A DNA stretch of 64,000 bases from Noviluteimonas sp052115395 (GTDB lineage: Bacteria; Pseudomonadota; Gammaproteobacteria; Xanthomonadales; Xanthomonadaceae): NCBI GenBank assembly GCA_052115395.1, contig JBFRGO010000001.1. One strand, written 5' to 3'. Positions 49,905 to 58,939 of the stretch are shown here, piece by piece. Within the stretch, counting starts at the first letter, position 1. Every line of letters begins with the position of its first letter. Below the pieces are notes generated by a model. That model did no database searches. It saw only the letters and a list, made by a program, of their open reading frames with translations, and was not told the DNA's origin. Made by a program: the position numbers and the translations under genes.

Positions 49905-52900
49905 ATGCGCGGGTGGTTTCACTGCTCAGTTGCGGTGTGCAGCGTGTTGGCGTTGCTGGGGTGGTGCGGCGACGCGCGCAGTGCGGCGAAAGTGGCAGTA
50001 CCGATCAGTGTCTCGGCGCCGGCGACAGCCAAGGTCGCGGGACCCCAGGACAGCACGGGGAAAGACTACTTCGCAACGACGCCGCAATTGGCCGATCCGC
50101 TGCGTCCGCTGGCGAGCCTGTCGAGCGGATACGCCAATGTGCGCGCACTCGTGGCCACGATCCCCGACCCGACGGAAACGCACCTGGGGCGTTCGTTCGA
50201 CATGGCGCTTGCGGCTTCGATCAGCGCGTTCCAGTCCCAAGGCTATGTGCTGGATGGTTACGCCTTTCCCTGGCGGCCCCTCGCGCCACTCAAACCGGGC
50301 GCGCAGGAGCAGGACGAACCCGACGACGCGCGCGCGTATCGCAGGACCCCCGGCGTGCTCCGGTTCCGCCGCGATGTCTGGCGTTCTGCGAATGCCCACG
50401 GCGCGGTCCCGCGCTATGCAATCGTGTTCCTGGTGGGAGAGTCGCCCAGCTATGGCGTGCAGCGCGGCGCGTTCGGCGTGGCGGCGCGGTGTGCCATCAA
50501 CCTCAACACGTTCGGATCGGTACCCGTCGCGACGCTCCGCATCAACGAGCGATGCGACACCGCGCCGACGCAGCGGCGCACGGCGATGCTCGACGTACTC
50601 GGCCCCTCGTTCTCCGGATCGATGCAATCGCTGTCCCTGGCGATCCAGGCGCTTCGCAACGGCAACGATTTCTCCAGCCTCGACGTGCTGCTGTTGAGCC
50701 CATCGGCCACGGTCTCCTCGAATCTGTTGATCGACAACCTCGACACGACCGATCCCCGACAGCCGCACGCGCAGGGCACCACCACCTACGTCCCGGTCGC
50801 ATGGCCGATCAAGGAACAGTACAAGGCCCTGCGCAGCTATCTGTGCAGCTTGCCGGTGCGCGCGCACGAGCGGAAGGTGATCATCCTCGCCGAGGAGTCG
50901 TCGTTCGGGCGCGATGCCGAGCAAGTCGCCGGCCTGAAACGCCGGTGCTCGGAGGATGAGCGCTCGGGGGCCTTCAGCGTCAGTGTTCGCTCGTTTCCGC
51001 CGAACATTGCCTCGATCCGCGCCGAGCACTCCCTGCAGCGCGACGCGGAGGAGTCGAAGGTGCCGGGCATGTCGAATGCGCGCGGGCGCCTGCTCGAGCT
51101 GGACATGACGTCGGCGCGCGAAGGGATGGATCGCCCGACTGTCTACGAACCAAGCCTGACATCGCGCTCCGACGAACTCTTGCTGTTCAGCATGTTCGAT
51201 ACGCTCCGCAACCACGTGCACCCGGACGTCGTGGTCATCGTCGCCACCGATGTGCGCGATCGCCTGTTCCTCCTCAGCCACGTGCGGCAAGGACTGCCGG
51301 ACGCACTGCCGGTGATGATGGAACTGGATTTCCTCGCGATCCATCCCGACTACCGCAGGAGCAGCCGCGGTGCGGTCTTCGTTCCGGCCGGCGACGCCAT
51401 CGTCTGCACGGACGCAGCGGCGAGGCTGGCCGCCTGCAAGCGCGCGAAAGGTTGGCCGCGCACGTACTCGTTCGCGACCGACTATGCCGCCAATGTGTTC
51501 CGCTCCACCTCGGTCCTGCTGCGTTGGCACGAGGCAGGCAGCACGCCCAACGCGGGCTTCTTCCGCTTCGCCGCGCCGGAGCTGTGGTTGACCTCGCGCA
51601 GCGCCCCTTGCCTGTACGTCGCGACGCTCGCGGGTTTCCAGGAACTGGATTTCCCACCGCTGGAAGGTGCGACGCTGCGATGCCGCAACCAGGTAAGCGC
51701 GGGCGAATTCCCGCGAAGTGCGATGGCTGCGGCCGAAACGCGCGTGGCCGCGCAAATGCCGGCGTTCGTCGCCCTGGCCTTGTTGTCGGCGTACTTCATG
51801 TTGGTGTCGCTCTGGATCCTCGCCGACGGCGGCCGCGGCAGGGTGTTCCTGTCTGCGATGCGCTACGTGGTCCTCGATGGCCGGTGGCTCAAGGGGGCGT
51901 GGGATCGGCTGCGCCCGGGGACCGGCATGAAATCGCAGTCGCCGGCGCAACCCGCAGTGCAGGCGACGAACAACGCGGCGACTGCATTCCTGTCGCCGGA
52001 CCGGGTGCGGGTGCTGATGCTGCTGTTGTGGCTGGTTTCGTGCACCGCGCTGAGCATCTCGCTCAAGCGGCTCATCGAGGTGATCGACGGCGACAAACAA
52101 CTGGCGCATGGACGCGACCTCCATGCACTGGTCGCCATCTGGCTGCTCTACATGTGCGTGTGCATCCTGGGCTTCGCGCGGCTCAAGGTCGCCGACCATC
52201 GGCTCGGTAAATACGTGGCCCAGTTCGTGAAGTCCATCTCGCGGCCCGACCCCTACAAGCACCCCACGCTCGCGTGGTTCCTGCCCGTCATCATCGCCGT
52301 CATCGTCCTGCTCGTCGCCTTCCGCCAGAACATCTTCCTGTTGTTCGAACTCAATTCGAGCAGCCTGCCCCTGAGCGTCGATTCGGGCCTGCCCTGGTTG
52401 GTCGCGCTGCTGGTGCTCGCCTTCGGCGTCGCATTCCTCGTCAATGCCGCGCGGCTGGCGCGCCTGCTTTGCCGCATCACGCTGTTCGTGTCCGGGGCGA
52501 CGCCGGGAATTCGCGCCTACCTCGGCGAGAAGGATTGGCCCGCACCGCAAGTCATCCACCAGGTGCCGCAGACGCCGTTCAACCTTAGCCTCAATCGGGT
52601 GAGCGACGTCGACGCGCTGTCGTACGCCGCGCCGGACGCCTGGGCTGTCCTGACGTGCCAGCTCGTGGATCGCAGCGCGAAATCGATGGGGCGCGACGGG
52701 CACCTTCCGCCCAGGCGGTTCGAAAAATGGCAGGCCCAACTGGTGGCGGAACTCAAGCTCTACGTCGTCGCAATGCGGACCTGCGTGTGGTGCGCGATGT
52801 TGGCGCCGATCGCCGTGCTCATGGCGATGTCCACCTATCCGCCGCTGCTGGAACCGCGCATGACGATGATCGCGATCGTGCAGCTGGTTGCCAGCTTCGG

Positions 52901-53111
52901 TTACGGCGTGTACCTGGTGCTGTGCCTGGAGCAGGACCTGATGCTCGGCCCGATGTTCACGCGCAGCGGCGACCACCTGTCCTTCGGCGGCAGTCTGCGG
53001 GCCCTGTGGCCGAAGTTCCTCGCGATGGGCGTGGTGCTGGTGCCACTGGTGATGCCGGATATCTGGCGCTGGTTGCTGGACATCGTGCGTTCGATCAACT
53101 CCTTCACCTAG
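49905..53111 (+). CDS. Large membrane protein with periplasmic-binding-like domain
   Basis: 1068 residues from ATG 49905. A signal peptide (VAVCSVLALLGWCGDARSAA) precedes a ~590-residue extracytoplasmic region. Its segments KVIILAEESSFGRDAEQVAG and HPDVVVIVATDVRDRLFLLSHVRQGLPDALPVMM look like the two lobes of a type 1 periplasmic-binding protein. About eight transmembrane helices follow from residue ~620 to the end, with soluble loops, one carrying PQTPFNLSLNRVSDVDAL. No transporter or kinase domain is recognised. The start could also be 23 codons upstream. It is followed after 10 bases by the peptidoglycan hydrolase gene. It may sense an extracellular ligand and act within the membrane; function unknown. 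Confidence 0.7.
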   Translation: MRGWFHCSVAVCSVLALLGWCGDARSAAKVAVPISVSAPATAKVAGPQDSTGKDYFATTPQLADPLRPLASLSSGYANVRALVATIPDPTETHLGRSFDMALAASISAFQSQGYVLDGYAFPWRPLAPLKPGAQEQDEPDDARAYRRTPGVLRFRRDVWRSANAHGAVPRYAIVFLVGESPSYGVQRGAFGVAARCAINLNTFGSVPVATLRINERCDTAPTQRRTAMLDVLGPSFSGSMQSLSLAIQALRNGNDFSSLDVLLLSPSATVSSNLLIDNLDTTDPRQPHAQGTTTYVPVAWPIKEQYKALRSYLCSLPVRAHERKVIILAEESSFGRDAEQVAGLKRRCSEDERSGAFSVSVRSFPPNIASIRAEHSLQRDAEESKVPGMSNARGRLLELDMTSAREGMDRPTVYEPSLTSRSDELLLFSMFDTLRNHVHPDVVVIVATDVRDRLFLLSHVRQGLPDALPVMMELDFLAIHPDYRRSSRGAVFVPAGDAIVCTDAAARLAACKRAKGWPRTYSFATDYAANVFRSTSVLLRWHEAGSTPNAGFFRFAAPELWLTSRSAPCLYVATLAGFQELDFPPLEGATLRCRNQVSAGEFPRSAMAAAETRVAAQMPAFVALALLSAYFMLVSLWILADGGRGRVFLSAMRYVVLDGRWLKGAWDRLRPGTGMKSQSPAQPAVQATNNAATAFLSPDRVRVLMLLLWLVSCTALSISLKRLIEVIDGDKQLAHGRDLHALVAIWLLYMCVCILGFARLKVADHRLGKYVAQFVKSISRPDPYKHPTLAWFLPVIIAVIVLLVAFRQNIFLLFELNSSSLPLSVDSGLPWLVALLVLAFGVAFLVNAARLARLLCRITLFVSGATPGIRAYLGEKDWPAPQVIHQVPQTPFNLSLNRVSDVDALSYAAPDAWAVLTCQLVDRSAKSMGRDGHLPPRRFEKWQAQLVAELKLYVVAMRTCVWCAMLAPIAVLMAMSTYPPLLEPRMTMIAIVQLVASFGYGVYLVLCLEQDLMLGPMFTRSGDHLSFGGSLRALWPKFLAMGVVLVPLVMPDIWRWLLDIVRSINSFT

Positions 53112-53121
53112 GAAAACGAAG

Positions 53122-54582
53122 ATGCCCAAGAACACCGCGCAACTGCGTCGCGCCTGGAAAGCCTTCGAATGCGAAGAAGGCGACATGGTGCTGATCCCGT
53201 TCGGCCCCGACAAAATCCGCGTGGCACCCCCGACGACGCAGGCATTCGAAGCGCTCGCCGCCGTGTTGCACCACCACGGTTACACGGTGCGCACGCAGGA
53301 CACCGACAGCTACAACTGCCGCGCGATCACCGGCGGCACCGGCAAGAGCCTGCACAGCTACGGCATCGCGCTCGACGTGAACTGGGAAACCAATCCCTAC
53401 AACAACCACCCCGGCACCCGGCAGGTGCGTTATTCCAACAAGGAAACGCAGGCGCTGCGCGCGCTCGATGTCCGCCACGGCGTGGCCGATACCGACATGA
53501 CCAAGGCGATGATCGACGACGTCCGCAAGATCCGCACGCGCGCGGGCGTGGCGGTCTTCGAATGGGGCGGCAGTTGGAGCGATCGCAAGGATTGCATGCA
53601 CTTCGAGATGGATGTCTCGCCGGAAGAACTGGCGGTCGGCCTGGATCCGGATTCGGTGGTGGGCCTGGCCGAGTATCTGGCGAGTCTGCACCTGCCTGCA
53701 TTCGACACACCGGCGAGCGTTGCACCGGCGCAACCGGCGATCCTCGACCGCCAGGAAGTGATCGCGCGCAGTGGCCTGCGATTACGCAGTGGACCCTCGG
53801 CGGACAGCGACGTCATTCGCGTCGTGCCGGCCGGCACGCAAGTAAACGTGCTGGCGCGCCAGGACGGTTGGGCCCTGGTCGATTTCCTCGGCGACAGCCT
53901 TGCCGACGGCTTCATGAGCGCCGCGTTCCTGCGGCCCGTCGGCGAGGCATCGCACGCGAGGGAAATGGCGGAGCGGGGCGTGGGGATCGCGCACGCGGTG
54001 GGCGACATCACCGGCAGCGTGACAGTCGATCGGGTCGCGACGATGTTCCCGCAGACACGCAAGGCGAACATCGAGGAACACCTGCCGTCGATCCTCGCCG
54101 GCTTGCGCGACTGCGGACTCGGCGATCGCCAGATGGTGCTGATGGCCTTGTCGACGATCCGCGCCGAATCCGAAGGCTTCCGCCCGATTTCGGAAGGCAT
54201 CAGCGGCTTCAACACGAACCATCAACCCTTCGATCGCTACGAACCGGGCACCAGCGCCGGCAATCGCGTCGGCAACACGCACGCCGGCGACGGTGCGCGC
54301 TTCAAGGGCCGCGGTTTCGTGCAACTGACCGGGCGCGAGAACTACGGCAAGATCGGTCGACAGGTGGGCGTGGATCTGTTGAGCGATCCCGAACGCGCGA
54401 ACGACGGCCCGCTTGCGGGGCGCATCCTCGCGCAATTCCTCAAGAACAACGAATCGCGCGTGCGTGCGGCGCTTGCAGCGGGCGACCTGCGGACGGCGCG
54501 CAAATGCGTCAACGGTGGCTCGCACGGGATGGAACGCTTCAGGAGCGCATGGGAACTCGGCGAGCTCGCGTTTCCAGGGTGA
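53122..54582 (+). CDS. Three-domain peptidoglycan hydrolase: M15 peptidase, SH3, GH19-like
   Basis: 486 residues. Residues 30-165 are an M15 (VanY/endolysin) peptidase with zinc ligands H78/D85 in SLHSYGIALDVNW and H160 in CMHFEM. Residues ~208-273 are a bacterial SH3 domain (SGLRLRSGPSADSDVIRVV). Residues ~300-486 are a GH19-like lysozyme or chitinase domain with Glu349 in IRAESEGF and FKGRGFVQLTGRENY. It can cut both stem peptides and glycan strands of the cell wall. There is no signal peptide, so export would need lysis, a type VI-like apparatus or another route. It lies 10 bases behind the large membrane protein gene and ends the cluster. Confidence 0.88.
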   Translation: MPKNTAQLRRAWKAFECEEGDMVLIPFGPDKIRVAPPTTQAFEALAAVLHHHGYTVRTQDTDSYNCRAITGGTGKSLHSYGIALDVNWETNPYNNHPGTRQVRYSNKETQALRALDVRHGVADTDMTKAMIDDVRKIRTRAGVAVFEWGGSWSDRKDCMHFEMDVSPEELAVGLDPDSVVGLAEYLASLHLPAFDTPASVAPAQPAILDRQEVIARSGLRLRSGPSADSDVIRVVPAGTQVNVLARQDGWALVDFLGDSLADGFMSAAFLRPVGEASHAREMAERGVGIAHAVGDITGSVTVDRVATMFPQTRKANIEEHLPSILAGLRDCGLGDRQMVLMALSTIRAESEGFRPISEGISGFNTNHQPFDRYEPGTSAGNRVGNTHAGDGARFKGRGFVQLTGRENYGKIGRQVGVDLLSDPERANDGPLAGRILAQFLKNNESRVRAALAAGDLRTARKCVNGGSHGMERFRSAWELGELAFPG

Positions 54583-54594
54583 AGCCTGGCTCGC

Positions 54595-55137
54595 TCAGGG
54601 CGGCGGGAACTTCGCGAACATCTGCGGAATGACCGTCGCGATCGCCGCATCGATGCCTTCCGGCGAGTTCGGCACATCGCCCGAGGCCGTCGCGCGCCAG
54701 ATCGCCTGCTTGGTCTTGGCATCGAACATGTCGATGGCCAGCGCGCCCACGATCTTCGAATGCGGGCGTGATGTCCCGGTGCTCGTTCCGATGCCGCCAC
54801 CACTGCTGCCGCCCCAACTGCCGAGCCCGAAGCCGAAGGACGTGTTGCTGTAGCTGACTTCCTCACGCGCGTCCCACTTGCCCAACAACGCCACATCGCC
54901 ATCGGCCGTGCGTTGCCAGCCCTTCGCCGCGAGTTGCGCATCGATCGCGCGCACGAGCTTGTCGCGCACGAGCGGCGATTGCGTCTCGGGTTCCTCGACC
55001 CAGGTGTAGGTGCGATAGCGCGCGAAGTCCACGCCGGCGGCCTTGTCGGTCTGCACGACGGGCTTGCTGCTGGCGCAGGCGGCGAGAAGCAGGAGGCAGA
55101 GCGCTGCGGTGGTATACGCGGGGAGTCTGCGGTTCAT
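54595..55137 (-). CDS. DUF4136 lipoprotein
   Basis: 180 residues. A lipoprotein signal with lipobox LAAC is followed by the DUF4136 core: DFARYRTYTWVEEP, LVRAIDAQLAAKGW, DVALLGKWDAREEVSY, a Gly/Ser-rich loop (FGFGLGSWGGSSGGG) and IGALAIDMFDAKTKQAIWRATASG. Such proteins are outer-membrane or periplasmic; function unknown. It is convergent with the peptidoglycan hydrolase gene (12-base gap). Confidence 0.85.
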   Translation of the reverse strand: MNRRLPAYTTAALCLLLLAACASSKPVVQTDKAAGVDFARYRTYTWVEEPETQSPLVRDKLVRAIDAQLAAKGWQRTADGDVALLGKWDAREEVSYSNTSFGFGLGSWGGSSGGGIGTSTGTSRPHSKIVGALAIDMFDAKTKQAIWRATASGDVPNSPEGIDAAIATVIPQMFAKFPPP

Positions 55138-55242
55138 GGCCAAATCCTCCGGTGACGCTCGGCAGGGGAATCTCAGCACCTGCCTTGGGGGGATTCCATT
55201 GGCCCTTGGGCTATGCGGTTCAGCGGGGGGAGCGGAACCGCG

Positions 55243-55710
55243 TCACTTCGCCAGATAGGCGATGGCAAGCACGACGCAGGAAAACGAGAGCAACCACAGC
55301 GCCATTTGCACCCGCCGCGTCTTCTCCACGAGCACACCGCTCAGGTTGAAGTTCTGCCGCGCGTATTCGAGGCCGACGGCGTCGTCGTCCAAAGCGGCGA
55401 CCGATTTCCAGTACTCCGTCGGTGAGGCGAAGTTGCGGATATCGAACCAGAACAGATGGCCGTTGCTGAAGCGCGGCGTCCGGGGATAAAGCACGCTCCC
55501 CGCGACGATGGCTGCCACGACGGACAGCGCACCGCCGACCAGATGCCAAGGGGCGCCCAGGTGGCTTGCAGCAGGGGAGGTGACGAAGCCGACGATCACC
55601 AGCGACGCCGCGGCGATCGCGGCCGCCTTCGTGTCGATGACCAACACGTAGTGGTTCAAATACTGGTTGACCGCCTTTCCAAGGCGCTCGTCGACGCGTT
55701 CCTTGTCCAT
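55243..55710 (-). CDS. PycTM-like (DUF5706) Pycsar effector-type membrane protein
   Basis: 155 residues. Two transmembrane helices near the N-terminus (AAAIAAASLVIVGFVTS and VGGALSVVAAIVAGSVLYP), a soluble part (HLFWFDIRNFASPTEYWKSV ... YARQNFNLSGVLVEKTRRVQMAL) and a C-terminal hydrophobic helix match the layout of PycTM, the membrane effector of Pycsar anti-phage systems, which opens on cyclic UMP/CMP. The KAAAIAA start and the F-DI-..-EY pattern are the clues. No pyrimidine cyclase is next to it: its neighbours are the DUF4136 lipoprotein gene and an epoxide hydrolase gene. It is thus an orphan effector or a similar protein with another role. Confidence 0.65.
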   Translation of the reverse strand: MDKERVDERLGKAVNQYLNHYVLVIDTKAAAIAAASLVIVGFVTSPAASHLGAPWHLVGGALSVVAAIVAGSVLYPRTPRFSNGHLFWFDIRNFASPTEYWKSVAALDDDAVGLEYARQNFNLSGVLVEKTRRVQMALWLLSFSCVVLAIAYLAK

Positions 55711-55833
55711 GCCCCGGCCCCCGGTTTTTCGCGGGAGTGTACTCCGGCCGCTTCTGCGCGCCAGGCGGGCGGGGAAGCTACTTGCAGCAGGCCTGGCCCT
55801 GTTGCATCGGCGGGCGGGCGTCGGTCGGCACGG

Positions 55834-57063
55834 CTAATGCAAGGTCTTGAACGCCGCCCGCATCTCCGACGCGAAAACCAACGGTTCCTCCCATGCTGCG
55901 AAGTGCCCGCCCTTTTTCGCTTCATTGAAATAAGTCAGGTTCGGATAGCCGCCCTCCGCCCAGCGCCGCGAGGGTTGGTAGATCTCGCCGGGAAAGACGG
56001 TGAAGCCGGTCGGAATCGTGAATTTCTTCGGGCCGAAATACGGGGGTTTGTTCTCCCAGTAACTGCGCGCAGAGGAAACGCCGGTGTTCGTCAGCCAGTA
56101 GAGGGTGATGTTGTCGAGCACGTCATCGCGCGTCAGGCGTTCGGCCGGCTGTCCTTCGGTCGGCGTGCGCATCGCGGCGAGCACCGTGGCCGCCGGTTGG
56201 TCGTCGCCGTCGCCATGGTCGATCAGCCAGGCCGCGAGGGAGACGGGCGAATCCGCGTTTCCATACAGCGTCTGCGGGCGCGTGGCCATTTCGATCGCGT
56301 AGGCGGCGTTCTTGACGAAGAAGCCTTGCAGCTTGGCGAGCGCGCCGCGTTCCTGGTCGGTGATATCCGATGGCGGCGGTGCGCCGGCCTGGATCGTGTT
56401 CGACACGTTCTCCGGAAGCGCGAACAGGAAGTTGGTGTGGATGCCCACGAGTTCCTTGGGCGCCTCCACCGCCATGGCGTCGGTGATCTGCCCGCCGACG
56501 TCGCCGCCCTGCGCCACGAAGCGCGTGTACCCCAGGCGCCGCATCAACGCGATCCACGCACGCGCCATGCGGGCATGGTCCCAGCCGATCGCGGACGGTT
56601 TGCCCGAAAAGCCGTAACCGGGGATCGAAGGAATCACGACGTCGAACGCGTCTTCCGCGTTACCGCCGAAGGCCGTGGGATCGGTGAGCGGCCCGATGAG
56701 CTTGATCTGTTCGAGGATCGAGCCGGGCCAGCCATGCGAAATGATGACGGGCAGGGCACCCTTGTGCTTCGAGCGCACGTGGATGAAATGGATATCGAGC
56801 CCATCGATCTGCGTCATGAACTGAGGCAGCGCGTTGAGCTTGGCTTCGCACTTACGCCAGTCGTAGCTGTTTGCCCAATAGCGCGCCAGCTCCTGCAGCG
56901 GTGCGAGCGGCACGCCCTGCGAGGTGTCGGCGACGGTTTCGTTCTCCGGCCACCGTGTCGCATTGATGCGACGCTTCATGTCGGCCAGTTCGGTATCCGA
57001 GGCCTGGTAACGAAACGGGCGAATGGTGTTGTCGGCCCCGGTGGGGTTGGCTTGTTGTTGCAT
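55834..57063 (-). CDS. Epoxide hydrolase with EHN domain
   Basis: 409 residues. The EHN N-terminal domain (about 12-125: IRPFRYQASDTELADMKRRINATRWP) is followed by an alpha/beta-hydrolase core with oxyanion HGWPGS, nucleophile Asp in VAQGGDVGGQI and catalytic His in KKGGHFAAWEEP. This is the microsomal-type epoxide hydrolase group, which opens epoxides to diols; juvenile-hormone hydrolases share the architecture. ATG at 57063 gives MQQQANPTGADN. It is monocistronic in appearance. Confidence 0.9.
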   Translation of the reverse strand: MQQQANPTGADNTIRPFRYQASDTELADMKRRINATRWPENETVADTSQGVPLAPLQELARYWANSYDWRKCEAKLNALPQFMTQIDGLDIHFIHVRSKHKGALPVIISHGWPGSILEQIKLIGPLTDPTAFGGNAEDAFDVVIPSIPGYGFSGKPSAIGWDHARMARAWIALMRRLGYTRFVAQGGDVGGQITDAMAVEAPKELVGIHTNFLFALPENVSNTIQAGAPPPSDITDQERGALAKLQGFFVKNAAYAIEMATRPQTLYGNADSPVSLAAWLIDHGDGDDQPAATVLAAMRTPTEGQPAERLTRDDVLDNITLYWLTNTGVSSARSYWENKPPYFGPKKFTIPTGFTVFPGEIYQPSRRWAEGGYPNLTYFNEAKKGGHFAAWEEPLVFASEMRAAFKTLH

Positions 57064-57248
57064 GGCCGCTCTCCTGTCTGAGAAAGACGGCCACGACCAA
57101 TGGGGCGAAGGGACGTCAAACAGGAACGATCCACTTTCTGAGGCGCGGCATCCATCGCCTGCTGGGGGCACAAGCGACTGCATTCGCAAACGGCCATAAG
57201 CGGTACGCGTCCGCTCCAATGCTGGTTGTTGCTTTGCGAACTTGAGAC

Positions 57249-57725
57249 CTACAAACGACCCGTTTCGAACGAGCGCACCCAGCCAATGGCGCTCACCACG
57301 CGACCCGCTTCGAACGTGAACTCCAGGCGGGACAGCTGTTTGCCCTTGCCATCGATGAACTCGACTTCGACCTTGCGCTTCGAGCAGGCACCTGCCGGCA
57401 TGTCCATGTAGTCCCATCCGAGAAAGCGATACGTGTCTGCCTTCATCTCTCGCGCAAGCGCGCGGGCGCCGTCGACTCCCGTTCCCAAGGGACGGCCCAC
57501 GTCGCCTGCGCCAAGATTGAATATTGCGGATGGGGCGACCATCGCCGCGAGCCCGTCGTCCGGGTTTGCCGCTCGCTTGACGACTTCAACCGCACGAAGG
57601 CTCAGGAATCGATTCAGTTCGCGCGCGCCCGTGATTTCCGGCAGGCCGCATTCGGAAGGCGCTGCGAATGCGGGCGTTGCGGCCAAAGCCAAGCCGATGC
57701 AAATGAACCATTGATGCATTTTCAT
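57249..57725 (-). CDS. Secreted hypothetical protein
   Basis: 158 residues. A signal peptide (WFICIGLALAATPAFAA) is followed by a helical part (ELNRFLSLRAVEVVKRAANPDDGLAAMVAP) and beta strands (KVEVEFIDGKGKQLSRLEFTFEAGRVV) of NTF2-like look. No family is assigned. The start MKMHQW at 57725 has two ATGs; both give a workable signal sequence. Confidence 0.6.
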   Translation of the reverse strand: MKMHQWFICIGLALAATPAFAAPSECGLPEITGARELNRFLSLRAVEVVKRAANPDDGLAAMVAPSAIFNLGAGDVGRPLGTGVDGARALAREMKADTYRFLGWDYMDMPAGACSKRKVEVEFIDGKGKQLSRLEFTFEAGRVVSAIGWVRSFETGRL

Positions 57726-57867
57726 CGGCAGAGAATGCCGAGAAATTCCGACAACCGCAATGGATTGGAGCGGGCGCTTTGCAGCGAACCTAATGCCCTC
57801 GAAGGGCGCCAGTGAACCTGCCTCGGCGATCGTAGAAATACAGGTCGTCCGCATCAGAGGAGTTTGA

Positions 57868-58236
57868 TCATGGGCACTCAGCTTGGAGACCGGAAACGTT
57901 CGTGTACAGCAGCGTGCGGCAGGACTCGAACACAGGTAGCAGCACATGTTGACGCCAGTCTGCTGTTGCCGGAAACGCGGCGATCATCTCCGACTCCAGC
58001 AGGTCGAATCCGGGCTGCTCCTCACTGACCGAAATGGTTTGGCCGTTGAACGAGAACTCCAGGAACGCCTCGTCCGTGGTGAGGAGATCGATCTTGTAAG
58101 CCCAGATTTCTGAAACGGTTTGCCAGGCGACAGAGGTCGGGCCGACGGTGAACGCGGAAGCATTGACTGCGATCGGAGGAAGCCCAGGTTCTGACCGCCT
58201 GGAGAATCGCGCCATCAGATTCGAGATTGTCCCCAT
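57868..58236 (-). CDS. Small cytoplasmic hypothetical protein
   Basis: 122 residues without signal or membrane segment. The pattern VAWQTVSEIWAYKIDLLTTDEAFLEFSFNGQTISVSEEQPGFDLLESEMIAAFP alternates beta strands with a helix, then WRQHVLLPVFESCRTLLYT. It resembles small proteins often found among polymorphic-toxin immunity genes, but I cannot name the family. Its start is 83 bases from the divergent gene at 58320. Confidence 0.5.
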   Translation of the reverse strand: MGTISNLMARFSRRSEPGLPPIAVNASAFTVGPTSVAWQTVSEIWAYKIDLLTTDEAFLEFSFNGQTISVSEEQPGFDLLESEMIAAFPATADWRQHVLLPVFESCRTLLYTNVSGLQAECP

Positions 58237-58319
58237 CTGTGTGTGATCCAATCGCCGGACTGGTTCCGAGTTTAAGTAACCTCTGGGCTCACTGCGCGCA
58301 GCCAATCCCATCCTATCCA

Positions 58320-58610
58320 ATGAAAAGACTCTTGGTCTGTCTCGTACTCGGGATCGCGACGATCGTCGGCGTCTCCCTCCTGCCACCCACGCAGTGGGCT
58401 TCGGCGGCAGGGGAGGCGATGTCACTTCCTGGCGCGGCACTGTCGTCCCTGGCGTGGCCGGACGGCACCCATTCCGATTCGCCCCTGGCTTTCTTGGTTT
58501 TGACGTATGCCCTGAATCTCGCGATCTTCTCAGCGTGTTGGTATGTGCTGGTTAGCGCCGCGATGGCCGTCAAGCGCAGACGCGAGGGCGGCGGCGACAC
58601 GTGGATATAG
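58320..58610 (+). CDS. Small membrane protein, unknown
   Basis: 96 residues. The N-terminal hydrophobic helix (LLVCLVLGIATIVGVSLLP) and a second one (LAFLVLTYALNLAIFSACWYVLVSAAMAV) flank a polar loop (PPTQWASAAGEAMSLPGAALSSLAWPDGTHSD). The C-terminus is basic. No family recognised. It is transcribed divergently from the gene ending at 57868 and converges with the gene at 58629. Confidence 0.5.
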   Translation: MKRLLVCLVLGIATIVGVSLLPPTQWASAAGEAMSLPGAALSSLAWPDGTHSDSPLAFLVLTYALNLAIFSACWYVLVSAAMAVKRRREGGGDTWI

Positions 58611-58628
58611 GTCGCGGTGGGATGTTGG

Positions 58629-58937
58629 TCAGCGCGCTGGACCGTTCCTTGGAGACTCAAGCCGAACGTGCTCGTCGACGACAGTAGACATGTGGTTGCC
58701 CACTGGCGCGTACTTTGGATCGGAATGCGCGAACGGATTGGAATCTATCCATTCCACGAAAACCGATGTGGCAGCCAGTATGTTGTCCCTGACGACCCAC
58801 TGAACAAACTCAGGGTCGATATCGAGGTGTTCCTGCGTGTCACCGAGCATGACGACTCTGGCTCGCTCGTCCCCTCGCGGTGTCGGGACGGTAACGATGT
58901 CACCGAGGCGTACTTCCGAACCATCGTGGTATTTCAT
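58629..58937 (-). CDS. Small hypothetical protein
   Basis: 102 residues, no signal or membrane segment. The opening MKYHDGSEVRLGDIVTVPTP and DPKYAPVGNHMSTVVDEHV suggest a small beta-barrel-type protein. I know similar short proteins in Lysobacter-like genomes but no function. It is 2 bases downstream of the DUF4019 lipoprotein gene, so the two are co-transcribed. Confidence 0.55.
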   Translation of the reverse strand: MKYHDGSEVRLGDIVTVPTPRGDERARVVMLGDTQEHLDIDPEFVQWVVRDNILAATSVFVEWIDSNPFAHSDPKYAPVGNHMSTVVDEHVRLESPRNGPAR

Positions 58938-58939
58938 GC

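Noticed and set aside
49926..53213. 1095-codon minus-strand frame opposite the large membrane protein
   Set aside because: No transmembrane pattern or domain; the + strand gives a signal peptide and eight hydrophobic helices.
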